Shown in pieces: positions 1 to 9,500 of a stretch of 64,000 nt of DNA. The DNA lies in NCBI GenBank assembly GCA_035518815.1, contig DATIXG010000060.1, forward strand, positions 1-64,000. Reading direction: 5' to 3'. Every line of letters starts with the position of its first letter. Position 1 is the stretch's first letter. A program made the translations under genes and the position numbers. This DNA is from AG25 sp035518815. Lineage in GTDB: Bacteria > Gemmatimonadota > Gemmatimonadetes > Gemmatimonadales > GWC2-71-9. A model generated the notes under the pieces. It saw only the letters and a program-made list of their open reading frames with translations. It searched no databases and was not told the DNA's origin.

Positions 1-481
1 GGATCGCCGAGTTGGCATTGTTGGCGAATACGTTGTCGTCGTCGGGCCATTGCGGCGTATCCGGGAACACGCGCTCGAAGTCGCGCGCCTCCGCGAACTT
101 CGACACCGCGTGCCCGCGTTGCGCGCCGAACACCATGGCCACACCGGGATCGCGCAGCGGCGACACCAGTCGTTCAAGCCAATGCTCGTTCGTTGGAATG
201 GCGTGGGCGGAAAGAATCGCGATGAGTGATCCCCGCCCCGCGCGAATGCCGAGGTTGAGCGAGTGGCCGAACGTAAAGTCCTCGGGACGCAGCTGCACGA
301 TGCGTGCGCCGAAGGATGCCGCTATGTCGCGCGTGCGGTCGACCGAACCCGAGTCAACGAGAATGATTTCGAAATCGCGATACGTCTGCCGGCTGATCGC
401 CTGCAGCACGTCCGGCAGCCACCGCTCCTCGTTGAACGCGCGAATGACGATGCTGGTCTCAGGCGCGCGGCTATCAGTCAC
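1..481 (-). CDS. Glycosyltransferase family 2, partial
   Basis: This gene runs off the left edge, so only about 160 N-terminal residues are visible. The GT-A nucleotide-sugar fold is clear: a TSIVIRAFNEE opening strand near residues 8-18, QTYRDFEIILVDSGSVDRT near 31-50, and the SAHAIP segment where many family 2 transferases carry their acidic donor-binding motif. It probably adds a sugar to a polysaccharide or glycolipid on the cytoplasmic face; the substrate cannot be told. The GTG start overlaps the stop of the upstream gene by four bases (GTGA), so the two are cotranslated. Confidence 0.85.
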   Translation of the reverse strand, partial: MTDSRAPETSIVIRAFNEERWLPDVLQAISRQTYRDFEIILVDSGSVDRTRDIAASFGARIVQLRPEDFTFGHSLNLGIRAGRGSLIAILSAHAIPTNEHWLERLVSPLRDPGVAMVFGAQRGHAVSKFAEARDFERVFPDTPQWPDDDNVFANNANSAI

Positions 482-1416
482 GGCACACCGAGGCTCGTGA
501 GGCTGACGGTCACCGAGGTCTCAAATGCGGCTCCTGGAGCCAGGCGTGCACTCCGCCCGCTCTGCACGGCGGCCGTGAGATCCTTCGGAAGATTCGTGCA
601 CGGCTCGAGCACCGCGGTGTAGCAATCGCGCCACCCGCCGTAGGAGAGGAACAGCCAGAGGTATGGCACCAGCGATCGATCAAACCGCATGCGCAACGAT
701 GCACCCGCCGCGGTGTCATCCACGCCACACGTACTCTCTGGAAAGTCGGTCACGTACACGAATTCGCGTACCTTGCTCAAGCGGTCCGGAATACGTGTCA
801 GATCAGCCGCGCCGGCTCGGGGCCACGAGAACGGGCCCGGCCCTGGAAGAAGGGTTCCGAAGCTCGCGTCCACGGCCGTCACTTGTCCACCGGGCACAAC
901 CAGCCTGCAGGCGGGAGAGATCGCCACTGCGAGGTGCTGCTTGAACAGGAAGTGGAAAGGTTCGCGCTCCCGACTCTCGATGCGGTACGCGACCGAAAGC
1001 GTCGCGGCATCGCCGTCCAACCGAAACTCCTTCGAGCACCTTGCCCGGCGCACGCTCGTGTCGGCCGTCAATCGCACCACCGCCGTCGATCCTTCCATCG
1101 CTTCGGCGACGGACCACGCCGTCGTCCACCACTCACCATGATCGGGGAGTACTCGCCCTTCGAACGCCCCTGGGGCGTCGTTGGGAAACAACTCTTCCCA
1201 GCCACCCGCCCACGCCTCGTCGTAGTTCGCGCCCGCGGAGGAAGCAGAAAGCGGGACACCATCGCGATGCCATATCCACTGCCGATTGCGCTCGCGGTCC
1301 CACAGCTCCCACACCCGGCCGCCGAGCTGCGGGACGATCACAACGCGGATCCGTTCGTTCTCGAGCACGACAGCGTCAAAACCAAGCACGTCGTCCCGCA
1401 CAATCCGTGCCGTCAT
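478..1416 (-). CDS. Galactose-mutarotase-like fold protein (aldose epimerase superfamily)
   Basis: A 312-residue all-beta protein resembling the galactose mutarotase-like superfamily, with an N-terminal IVPQLGGRVWEL stretch and a conserved aromatic core (WAGGWEELFPN, HGEWWTTAW). I chose the ATG at 1416 because a GAGG ribosome site lies just upstream; the frame stays open to 1560 but that part is Arg/Pro-rich and unconvincing. It overlaps the downstream glycosyltransferase by four bases, suggesting a role in sugar metabolism or polysaccharide assembly. Members of this superfamily are often not true epimerases, so the reaction is unknown. Confidence 0.7.
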   Translation of the reverse strand: MTARIVRDDVLGFDAVVLENERIRVVIVPQLGGRVWELWDRERNRQWIWHRDGVPLSASSAGANYDEAWAGGWEELFPNDAPGAFEGRVLPDHGEWWTTAWSVAEAMEGSTAVVRLTADTSVRRARCSKEFRLDGDAATLSVAYRIESREREPFHFLFKQHLAVAISPACRLVVPGGQVTAVDASFGTLLPGPGPFSWPRAGAADLTRIPDRLSKVREFVYVTDFPESTCGVDDTAAGASLRMRFDRSLVPYLWLFLSYGGWRDCYTAVLEPCTNLPKDLTAAVQSGRSARLAPGAAFETSVTVSLTSLGVP

Positions 1417-1640
1417 GTCGCCTCGCGCTGGCGAAAGATCGGGGTCATGCGTGGATTCCGAAGCAGGGTCGTGGGTTCCTGTCCACCTCGCACGGCGGCG
1501 CCGGGTCGTCGACGGCACGGTTGGACCGCGACGGTTCCGGGAGGGCTGCGGCTCCGACAATCATGACCCGCGTGGCCGGCACACCCGGCCGGCGTGCAAA
1601 TGTAGTCAACGAGGTCCGCGTTCGCCGCGCCGTTCCGCCC

Positions 1641-2210
1641 TCAGATGATCGATAGCAGGAACTGCCGCAGCAGATACAGCACGAACAGCGCCGCCAGCGG
1701 ACTGAGGTCGAACATCCCGAACGGAGGGAGCACGCGCCGGATCGGCTCGATCAGCCAATCGGTCAGCACATACGCGGGGCGCGCCCAGCGCGAGAAGCGA
1801 AACGCCCCGATCCAGGTGCCGATCACTCGCACCACCACGGCGATGACCAGCACCCGGTAGGCAAAGATGACCGCGAGCCCGAGCAGGGCCCGCGGCCCGC
1901 CCCCGAGCGCGGCGGCGACCAACCCGATGACGTCGCCGAGCCACTCGAGCAAGGACAGGAGCAGTACTCCGGCCAGGGCAACCCCGATAACCAGCCACCA
2001 ACCCGCCTGCGTGGGATTCCCGCCGGAGCGGACGACGCGGCGCTCGATCGGGCTGAGCACAGGCTCAGTAACCGCCCGGAGCCCGCGCGCGAGCGCGCTG
2101 AACGGGGAGATGCGGCGGGTTCGCACCAGCCACGCCGCGGCTGAGATTGCGAGCGCAAGGCAGAATGCCGTGAACACCACCCCACGGGCGATCGCATAGA
2201 CACCGATCAT
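1641..2210 (-). CDS. YggT family membrane protein, tandem repeat
   Basis: A 189-residue integral membrane protein. The C-terminal half is a typical YggT unit (IGTWIGAFRFSRW, a LIEPIRRVLPPFG linker, then the DLSPLAALF helix). The N-terminal half repeats the plan (RISPFSAL, LSPIERRV), so it is the tandem form. YggT proteins are small inner-membrane proteins linked to osmotic shock tolerance, cell division or chloroplast CCB3 maturation, and no biochemical function is settled. A TAGGTT box six bases before the ATG suggests a leaderless transcript. Confidence 0.8.
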   Translation of the reverse strand: MIGVYAIARGVVFTAFCLALAISAAAWLVRTRRISPFSALARGLRAVTEPVLSPIERRVVRSGGNPTQAGWWLVIGVALAGVLLLSLLEWLGDVIGLVAAALGGGPRALLGLAVIFAYRVLVIAVVVRVIGTWIGAFRFSRWARPAYVLTDWLIEPIRRVLPPFGMFDLSPLAALFVLYLLRQFLLSII

Positions 2211-2222
2211 GAGGTAAACCTA
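2211..2222 (-). promoter_or_regulatory. Probable leaderless -10 box of the YggT gene
   Basis: On the minus strand TAGGTT (2222-2217) is followed by six bases and the ATG. No Shine-Dalgarno sequence is present. Transcription would start at or within a base or two of the start codon. No convincing -35 element was seen. Confidence 0.45.
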
Positions 2223-2237
2223 AAGTGGAGCGCCCCG

Positions 2238-2633
2238 TTGCGCGTCGTCCCGATCACTACATCTTTCCGTTCGATGGCTCGTTCTGTTGCCACCAGAGTG
2301 CTCGCCGCGGCGATCGCGGCGTGGTTCGTCGCCGTGAGCGCCGTGCCGGCCCCCATGTTGCATCAAGGAGCGTCGGGACGGCGGCACGCGCATGCCCCCT
2401 GCGAGCACCAGGGGCACGCCTCCAATGCCGTCGGCACCGGGCACCGCTGCTGCGCCGGCCCATGCTGCTGCGCGCCAGGCGCCACGGGCACGATCCCGCT
2501 CGCGAGCATGACGCCCCTGTGGCACGTTGCCTCCCAGGGGGAAGGCTTGAGCCCCGATGAGCCGCACCCTCACGGGCGGCCCTCGTACCTCACACCATTT
2601 CCAACCGGACCACCGCTCACCCGACTCGTCTAA
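2238..2633 (+). CDS. Small exported Cys/His-rich protein
   Basis: A 131-residue frame opened by TTG; an ATG at 2274 (MARSVATRVL) gives a tidier signal peptide with a hydrophobic stretch AAAIAAWFVAVSAV. The mature part is rich in histidine and cysteine (HAHAPCEHQGH, then HRCCAGPCCCAPG), a plausible metal-binding surface. I do not recognise a named family; its size and composition resemble small exported proteins found beside copper and cytochrome oxidase genes. It lies directly before the copper/oxidase cluster on the same strand, which suggests copper handling. The gene call is less certain than its neighbours. Confidence 0.5.
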   Translation: MRVVPITTSFRSMARSVATRVLAAAIAAWFVAVSAVPAPMLHQGASGRRHAHAPCEHQGHASNAVGTGHRCCAGPCCCAPGATGTIPLASMTPLWHVASQGEGLSPDEPHPHGRPSYLTPFPTGPPLTRLV

Positions 2634-2707
2634 CCGGCTTGAAGAGGAGTGACACCTTGGACCTCCGGACCTCCGGGGGCTCTCCGTCGTGACCGGTACC
2701 GAGGAGG

Positions 2708-3850
2708 ATGGCGATCATGGAGCGAGCGTTCGACCCCACGGCAGGGGCGGCGACCGGCGTTGCGGCACGCTGGCTGGTGAGTCCCGCTTACGATCTCACG
2801 TTCATCATTGGCTCCGCCCTGTTGGTGCTTTGCGCGCATGCGAGTCATGCGGTGCTCGGCAGCAACCTCGCGGTGGACCTGTTCGTCACGATGCTCATCG
2901 GGGGGCCGCACCTGTTCGCGACCTACACAATGACGGTGATGGAGCCCGATTTTCGCCGCCGCTACCCGCGGTACGCCCGGGGCGCTCTGCTGCTGCCGCT
3001 GATCATCGTGACGCTCGCGATTGTGAACTTGACGCTGCTCGTAACGCTCTTCTTCTTCTGGGCGTCCGCCCACGTCATCCACCAGGCAGCGTTTGTGGGC
3101 GACGCCTATCGTTTCAAGGACCCCCGTGGGTGGACCCGTACATCTCGCGCGATCGACTACGCCGTGCTGTTCACGTCGCTCTACCCCGTCGCCGCCGGCA
3201 AGCTGGTGCGGGGTGAGTTCCAGACGGGGGGCCGAACCCTCCTGTTTCCGGATTTTCTCAAAGTCGACTGGTTACCCGCGGTTGTCTGGACGGCGTTCGC
3301 CGCCTCGCTCGCGGCTTTCGCGCTGAAGACGGCATGGGAGATTCGCACGGGCCGGTTTCATGGGCCGCGAACGCTCCATCTGGCCGTTGCCGTCGCGCTG
3401 TTTTCCTTCACCCCTACCCTCCGCAATCTCGACGTTGCATTTCAGGGTCTCAACGTGTGGCACTCGTTCCAGTATCTTGCCCTCGTGCTCTATCTCAACC
3501 GACTCCGTGGTGAGCGGGGGTTCATCAGCTCGCGGTTCGTGCGGCAGGTATCACGAAGCGGGTGGTGGTTCTATGGGGTCTGCCTCGCGTTCACCCTCGG
3601 CGCCGGGGTTATCTTTCTCACTGTGCTGGGCTTGGTCGTACGACTCGGTGCATTCGCGACGGGCGCCTCGATGCCGATGATCTTCTACGGCACCGTCTTT
3701 CAGGGACAGCATTACTTCGCCTTCTACAGCGTCATCCTGTCGTTTCTCCTGATCCATTACTACTTCGACCACTTCCTCTTCTTGCACGCGGATCGCCGTA
3801 TTACTCCGGTCTTCAGCCCGGTGCAGTCACACGCGGCGCTCGCGTCGTGA
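2708..3850 (+). CDS. Multi-pass membrane protein with intramembrane histidines, unknown function
   Basis: A 380-residue polytopic protein with about nine hydrophobic segments. A GAGGAGG ribosome site precedes the ATG; a second ATG lies three codons in. Histidines recur in or beside membrane segments: GGPHLFATY (about 65-73), ASAHVIHQ (about 119-126), VWHSFQY (about 251-257), GQHYFAFYS (about 336-344) and IHYYFDHF (about 349-356). This spacing suggests a metal or haem site, but I do not recognise a characterised family. The gene overlaps the Sco1 start by four bases, so it is translationally coupled to cytochrome oxidase copper-delivery genes and may act in the same pathway. Confidence 0.8.
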   Translation: MAIMERAFDPTAGAATGVAARWLVSPAYDLTFIIGSALLVLCAHASHAVLGSNLAVDLFVTMLIGGPHLFATYTMTVMEPDFRRRYPRYARGALLLPLIIVTLAIVNLTLLVTLFFFWASAHVIHQAAFVGDAYRFKDPRGWTRTSRAIDYAVLFTSLYPVAAGKLVRGEFQTGGRTLLFPDFLKVDWLPAVVWTAFAASLAAFALKTAWEIRTGRFHGPRTLHLAVAVALFSFTPTLRNLDVAFQGLNVWHSFQYLALVLYLNRLRGERGFISSRFVRQVSRSGWWFYGVCLAFTLGAGVIFLTVLGLVVRLGAFATGASMPMIFYGTVFQGQHYFAFYSVILSFLLIHYYFDHFLFLHADRRITPVFSPVQSHAALAS

Positions 3851-4491
3851 GATTCCGGGCGCTGGCAGTCGCGTTAGGGCTCGGCCTCCTCGCCGCGTGC
3901 AGCGGGGGAGGGGGAGGGGCAGAAAAAGCCAAGGCCTCCACTCCCGCGGGCAGGTACCACGGGGCCACGCTCACGCCGCCGCTCCCACAGCCCGACTTCA
4001 CCCTCACGACCACCGACGGCAAGCCGTTTCATTTCAAGGCTGAGACTCAGGGGTACGTGTCGCTCCTGTTCTTCGGGTACACGCATTGCCCCGACGTCTG
4101 TCCGGTCCACATGGCGAATCTCGCATCGGTGCTCGACCGCCTGCCCGTAGGCACGGCGGGGAGCATCAAGGTGATCTTCGTGACGGTCGATCCCGCTCGC
4201 GACACGCCCCGCGAGCTGCGGAAGTGGCTGGACCACTTCCGGCCCAGTTTCATCGGGCTGTGGGGATCGCTTGCGGAGGTCAACCAGGTGCAGAGCCGGT
4301 TCGGCATGCCTGCGACGGAGATCGAGAAACTCCCCGATGGAAGCTACGCGGTGGGCCATGGCGCCGCTGTCATCGCATCGGTCGGTGACTCGGTCCGCGT
4401 GCTCTATCCATTCGGCGTGCGCCAGGCGGACTGGCTGGAAGACCTTCCTCGGCTCGTCGCCGCGATTCCGCGCGAGCATAAGGCGGACTGA
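3847..4491 (+). CDS. SCO1/SenC family copper chaperone, lipoprotein
   Basis: A 214-residue thioredoxin-fold protein that delivers copper to the CuA site of cytochrome c oxidase subunit II. It starts with GTG overlapping the previous stop (GTGA); this start gives a lipoprotein signal (LGLLAAC), a glycine-rich tether, then the Sco domain. The copper-binding CxxxC is in FGYTHCPDVCP (about residues 77-87) and the third ligand histidine is in VGHGAAV (about 170-176). VDPARDTPRELRKW is also typical of the family. It is followed at once by the CtaG gene (TGATG overlap). Confidence 0.93.
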   Translation: MRFRALAVALGLGLLAACSGGGGGAEKAKASTPAGRYHGATLTPPLPQPDFTLTTTDGKPFHFKAETQGYVSLLFFGYTHCPDVCPVHMANLASVLDRLPVGTAGSIKVIFVTVDPARDTPRELRKWLDHFRPSFIGLWGSLAEVNQVQSRFGMPATEIEKLPDGSYAVGHGAAVIASVGDSVRVLYPFGVRQADWLEDLPRLVAAIPREHKAD

Positions 4492-5282
4492 TGCTCTGGT
4501 GGTGCTCGGCGCAGGGGATTCCCTGGACGTGGACGTGGCGGCCTTACGTGGGCGTCTGGCTCTTTGTCCTCCTGATCGCGGCAGCGTACGTGTACTGGCA
4601 CCGCGCCGCCCAACCCGGGGACAGCACGCGCGCCCGGCGTTGGGCGGCGGGGGGCGGCATAGCCGTGGTCTGGCTGCTGCTCGACTGGCCGGTTGGCGCG
4701 CTCGGCGCGGGATATCTCGAAAGCGTCCACGCGCTGCAGTTCCTCGGCATGTCCTTCATCGCGTCGCCGCTTCTTCTCGTCGGACTGCCGGCGGGGTGGG
4801 AATCCCGGCTCGGCCCTCGCGCCACCGCCTGGCTCCGCGCCCTCGCGCACCCCCTCCAGGCGATCATCGTCTTCAACCTCATCGTGATCGCGACGCACGT
4901 GCCGGCGATCGTGGACGCGCTGATGACGACTCAGCTCGGCTCGATGGTCATCGACGCCGGATGGATCGCCGGCGGGTTGCTGTTCTGGTGGCCGGTGCTG
5001 CGCGCGTGGCCCTCGCGGCTCACGGCCGCCGCTCGGCTCGCGTACATGCTCGCCGGCGTCACGCTCCACATGGGTGTGGGGATGTTCTACGTGGTCGCCA
5101 ACGTCCCGCTGTACCGGGTCTACGAGCTCGCGCCGCGGATCGCCGGCATCGATCCGCTCGACGATCAGGGTCGGGCGGGGGGAATCATGATGGCCGGAGA
5201 CGTCGCGCTCGGTCTGGGCGCGATCGCGATCCTGCTCTGGTTGTGGGGGCGCGAAGAGGCCAAGCGGGCCGAGCAGGGGTAG
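4491..5282 (+). CDS. ctaG: CtaG family cytochrome c oxidase assembly factor (caa3-type)
   Basis: A 263-residue polytopic inner-membrane protein of the caa3_CtaG family, needed in Bacilli and actinobacteria for caa3 oxidase assembly. Hydrophobic segments cover almost the whole length, and the opening WTWRPYVGVWLFVLL and ALQFLGMSFIASPLLLVGLP are characteristic. Its ATG shares one base with the Sco1 stop, so copper insertion factors are coexpressed. No oxidase subunit gene lies in this window; the target enzyme must be encoded elsewhere. Confidence 0.88.
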   Translation: MLWWCSAQGIPWTWTWRPYVGVWLFVLLIAAAYVYWHRAAQPGDSTRARRWAAGGGIAVVWLLLDWPVGALGAGYLESVHALQFLGMSFIASPLLLVGLPAGWESRLGPRATAWLRALAHPLQAIIVFNLIVIATHVPAIVDALMTTQLGSMVIDAGWIAGGLLFWWPVLRAWPSRLTAAARLAYMLAGVTLHMGVGMFYVVANVPLYRVYELAPRIAGIDPLDDQGRAGGIMMAGDVALGLGAIAILLWLWGREEAKRAEQG

Positions 5283-5283
5283 C

Positions 5284-5610
5284 GTGATGTGGCGCGCGGC
5301 GCTTCTCGTGGCGGCGGCGAGCGTCGCGTGCCGGTCCAGTCCCAAGCTGCCCGTCAACCGCTATTCCCTCGAAGGCACCGTGCTCGTCGTGAACCGCGAC
5401 GCTCGCCGGCTGGTCGTCCAGCACACCGACATCCCGGGATTCATGCCCGCGATGACCATGCCCTACCCGGTCGCCAGCTCCGTGAACCTGGGCCGGATCG
5501 AGACCGGCGACCGGATTCGCGCCGACCTTGTCGTCGAGGGCGCTGGCAGCGGATACCTCGAGCACGTGACCGTCGTGAGCCACGCGCCGCGGTCACCGCA
5601 GGCGCCTTAG
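5284..5610 (+). CDS. CusF-like copper-binding lipoprotein
   Basis: A 108-residue protein with a lipoprotein signal (ASVACRSS) and a small beta-barrel domain resembling the CusF/copper-binding domain: LEGTVLVVNRDARRLVVQHTD, then GFMPAMTMPYPV, whose methionines would bind Cu(I), then GDRIRADLVV. CusF proteins carry periplasmic Cu(I)/Ag(I). Start could be GTG 5284 or ATG 5287. It ends the copper cluster, and its TAG overlaps the stop of the convergent kelch gene in a shared TTAG. Confidence 0.85.
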   Translation: MMWRAALLVAAASVACRSSPKLPVNRYSLEGTVLVVNRDARRLVVQHTDIPGFMPAMTMPYPVASSVNLGRIETGDRIRADLVVEGAGSGYLEHVTVVSHAPRSPQAP

Positions 5611-6536
5611 GGCGTGTACACGCTCACCACGTCCGTTCGGGAGTACGCGGGTTTGGGCCCACCCCCGATGACGTAGATCTTGCCCCCGAGACTCGAGACA
5701 CCAAGTCCGTGGCGCGCGAGGGGCAGGGGCAGTGCGGCGCTCCAGCGGTTCGCGGCGGGGTCGTACACCTCGTGCTCGGCGAACACGCCAGCCCGCGACT
5801 CCCCGCCGAGCACATGGATCTTCCCGTCCAGCACCGCGGAGCCGATGCCGCCCCGCCGCGTCGGCATCGAGGCTTCCGCGTCCCACCGGTCGGTCTTCAC
5901 GTCGTAGGCTTCGACGACGCTCAAGTTTCGATCGGGATCCATCGGCCGCCCGCCGATGGCGTACAGGATTCCGCCGACGGCTTGCGCCGTGAGATGGTCG
6001 CGCGGCGTGGGGATCGGTGCCCCGCGACGCCATGTGTCGGTGGCGGGGTCGTAGATCGCCGTTGCGCGTACCAGTCCTCCGTCCGCGACGTACCTGATGC
6101 CGCCGACCACGACGATTTGCCCGTCGACTTCCGCGGCGGCGGACGCCCCGCGCGCCATGGGAAGCGGCGCCCGCGCAAACCAGCGGTTCAGATCCCGGCT
6201 GTAGGCCCACAACGTCGACTGCCCCTGGAAGGGACTACCGGCCAACCCGCCGACGGCATACAGAGTGTCGTGCACGACCACGAGCGGCATGTGGTGCCGT
6301 GCAGCGGGGAGATCCGCGATCGCTTCCCATGTGTCGGTAGTCGGGTCGTATCGATACGCGTGCGCGGTGGCCTTGGAGCGCTCATCGAGTCCGCCCGCGA
6401 TGTAGACCTTCCCATCGAGGACGGCGGCGCTGAACTCCTGTAGCGGCTCGGGGAGCGGGTGCGCGGTGGACCAGGCGGGCTCGACCCGCGCGGCCGCCAC
6501 GCAGGCGAGCAGGAGCAGGGCGCCTGCTACGCGAAT
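5607..6536 (-). CDS. Kelch-repeat beta-propeller protein, exported
   Basis: About 308 residues with at least five kelch blades, each with a GG pair and a downstream W (for example KVYIAGGLDE...TDTWEAIADLP, DTLYAVGGL, QIVVVGGI, ILYAIGGR, KIHVLGGE, KIYVIGGG). A hydrophobic VAGALLLLACVAAA segment near the N-terminus looks like a signal peptide or lipobox. The 5' end is unclear: no ATG, GTG or TTG precedes the signal sequence. I put the start at an ATT (6536) overlapping the upstream dehydrogenase stop; the GTG at 6500 would remove the signal. Probably a periplasmic or surface propeller of unknown binding partner. Confidence 0.75.
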   Translation of the reverse strand: MRVAGALLLLACVAAARVEPAWSTAHPLPEPLQEFSAAVLDGKVYIAGGLDERSKATAHAYRYDPTTDTWEAIADLPAARHHMPLVVVHDTLYAVGGLAGSPFQGQSTLWAYSRDLNRWFARAPLPMARGASAAAEVDGQIVVVGGIRYVADGGLVRATAIYDPATDTWRRGAPIPTPRDHLTAQAVGGILYAIGGRPMDPDRNLSVVEAYDVKTDRWDAEASMPTRRGGIGSAVLDGKIHVLGGESRAGVFAEHEVYDPAANRWSAALPLPLARHGLGVSSLGGKIYVIGGGPKPAYSRTDVVSVYTP

Positions 6537-9500
6537 GCCGACGCCACGATTCTCGCCTGCTCGACCTGATGGGCTGCCGGGTACCCCTCGGCCGGACTCG
6601 AGCGCTCGGGCCGGGCGATGTATCGGAGCGCGATTCCCTCGGGCACGAGCGTGCGGAGCTGCGGCAGCATGAACTTCTGCGGCCCCATGTTGCGGGGCTC
6701 TTCCTGTACCCACACGATCTCCTCGAGGTTGGGATAGCGGCGCACCAGTCCACTCAGCTCCGGTCCCGGGAAGGGATAGAGCAGCTCCACGCGACCGATC
6801 GCTACGCCCTCGGCCTGCGCCCGCGCTGGGGCGAGGGTGAGGTCGTAGTAGATCTTGCCACTGCACAGGATGAGGCGCCGCACCGCGTCGAGGCGTTCCA
6901 CGGCACCGACGTCGTCGAGCACCGGCTGGAACTGTCCCTGGGCAAGCTCCTCGAGCCGCGAGCCGGCCTGCGGCAGTCGCAACAGGCTCTTCGGCGTGAA
7001 CAGAACGAGCGGGCGGATCTCCGTGTGCTTCGCCTGCCGACGGAGCAGATGAAAGTACTGGGCCGGGGTCGAGCACATCGCGATGCGGATGTTGCCGTCG
7101 GCGCCGAGGGCGAGGAATCGCTCGATCCGGGCGCTCGAGTGCTCCGGTCCCTGGCCTTCGTAGCCGTGCGGCAGGAGCAGCGTGAGGCGGGACGTCTGAC
7201 CCCACTTCGCGAGCCCCGCGATCAGGAACTGGTCGATGACGACTTCGCCAGCGTTGGTGAAATCGCCGTATTGCGCCTCCCACAGCACTAGCGCATCGGG
7301 CGCCGCGACCGCGTACCCATACTCGAATCCCAGGCAGGCGAATTCCGACAGCGGGCTGTTGTGCAGCTCGAACGGGGCCCGCGCGCCCGCGAGGTTCTGG
7401 ATCGGCGCGTAGCGCTCGTCGTTCGTCGCGTCGTGCAGCACGAGGTGGCGCTGGCTGAACGTGCCGCGCTCGGTGTCCTGTCCCGTGAGGCGGATCGACA
7501 CCCCCTCGTGCAGCAGCGAGGCGAAAGCCAGCGCCTCCGCGTGCGCCCAGTCGATCTCGCCCTGGGTGAGCGCGGGCCGCCGGCGTTCGAGCTGTTTCAT
7601 GAGCTTGGGCTGGACGGTGAACCCCTGCGGCACCTGCAGCAGCTGCTCGTTCAGACTGGTCAACAGCTGCGGCGACGTCCGGGTGTCGGGCTCCGCGATC
7701 GCGGGCTGAGCACCCGAGATCCGCTGCGGCTCCTCGCCCGGCGCCCCCTCCGAGAGGTGTGCCTTGAGCGACTGCTGGATCTCGCTCAGACGCTGGTAGA
7801 GCCGCTGCGCGTCGGCCTCCGCCTGATCGGGGCCGGCGACGCCTTCGGCGACGAGCCGCTCGACGTAGCGCTGCCGCACCGTGGGCGTGTTCTTGATCCG
7901 CTCGTACATGAGCGGCTGCGTGTAGGCCGGCTCGTCGGCCTCGTTGTGGCCGTAGCGCCGGTAGCCCACGATGTCGATCACCGCGTCGTTGTGGAATTTC
8001 TCCCGGTACATCATGGCGAGCCGCGCGGCGGCGAGGCACGCCTCGGGATCGTCCGCGTTCACGTGCACGATCGGGACGTCGAATCCCTTGGCGAGATCGC
8101 TGGCGTAGTCGGTCGAGCGCGCCTCTTTCGGATCGGTCGTGAAGCCGAGCTGGTTGTTGGCGATGAGGTGGATCGTGCCGCCCGTCGCATAGCCCTTCAG
8201 ACCCGCGAGGTTGAAGGTCTCCGCCACGATGCCCTGCGCGGCGAACGACGCATCGCCATGGATCAGAACCGGAAGCGCGACGCTCGGATCCGGGAGGGCG
8301 TCCTTGCCGCGGCGGTTGGTCTGGCTCGCGCGCGCCCGGCCCTCGACGACGGGGTTGACCGCTTCGAGGTGGCTCGGGTTCGGCGACAGCGTCACGTTCA
8401 CCGGCCTCCCGCCGGCCGTTTGATACACGCCGTCGGCCCCGTGGTGGTATTTCACGTCGCCCGTCCCGCCCTCGGGCGTGAGGGTCTCTTCGACGTGACG
8501 GCCGCCCTCGAACTCGGCGAAGATGGTCTCGTACGGCAGGCCGACGACGTGCGCGAGCACGTTGAGACGGCCGCGGTGCGCCATCCCCAGGACCACGCGC
8601 CTCGCCCCGGCGGCGCCGGCCAGCTCGACCGTCAGGTCCAGCATGGGCACGAGCGCGTCGAGCCCCTCGATGGAGAACCGCTTCTGCCCGAGGTAGGTCC
8701 GGTGCAGGAACCGCTCGAGCGTTTCCACTGCGGTGAGCCGGGAGAGCAGCTTCCGCTGCTCGTCGGCGGGCAGGCGCTTGCGGTGCTCGCCCGATTCGAT
8801 CACCTGGCGCAGCCACACGCGCTGCTCGTGGCTGCCGATGTGTTCGACCTCGTACGCGATGGTGCCGCAGTACGTATGCTCGAGCTCCGGGTATGCCTCG
8901 GCGAGCGTGCGTCCCGACGTGTAAATGCGCAGGACCTCCGTGGGGATCTGCTCCATCACCTCGGGCGTGAGCCCGAGCGGCGCGGGGTCGAGCGAGGGAT
9001 CGCCGCGCGGCTCGGAGCCGAGCGGGTCGAGCCGCGCCGCGAGATGCCCGAAGTTGCGGAAGGCCTTCACGAGCGCCATCGCCGCCGCGACGTGCCGGAG
9101 ATCGCTGAGCACCGCTCGCGCGGGAGCCGGCGGCTCGACCACCGGGAATCCCACGGCCTCCGACCGCACCTTGCGGGTGACGTTCAGGCTCTCGAACACG
9201 CGCTCGTAGAACGCCTGCTCGCCCTGCAGCAGTCCGTCCACCAGCCGCAGGAACATCCCCGACTCCGCGCCCTGGATCACGCGATGGTCGTACGTGCTGG
9301 TCAGCGTCATCACCTTGGTCGGGCCCGTCTCGCGGATCGCGCCGGTCGCGATTATCGAGCCCTGGCCCTGCATCAGGCGGGGCACCGACGCCGAGGTGCC
9401 CAGCGTGCCGGGATTGGTGAGCGTGATGGTCGCGCCCATGAAGTCGTCGGGTGTGAGTTTGCCGGTGCGTGAGCGCTCCACCAAGCCTTCGTACGTCGCG

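Noticed and set aside
1417..1640. Search for a gene or RNA between the mutarotase-like and YggT genes
   Set aside because: The 224 bases hold no convincing start, motif or stable hairpin; nothing could be supported.
4404..5357. A 317-residue minus-strand open frame across ctaG
   Set aside because: It is antisense to a well-supported membrane protein gene and has no recognisable domain.
6537..8816. N-terminal extension of the kelch protein to over 1000 residues
   Set aside because: This part lies inside the dehydrogenase gene in another frame and is low-complexity; only the propeller and its signal are real.
7361..9472. A 703-residue plus-strand open frame
   Set aside because: It is antisense to the 2-oxoglutarate dehydrogenase gene, has shadow-type composition (Arg/Val/His-rich) and shows no domain.
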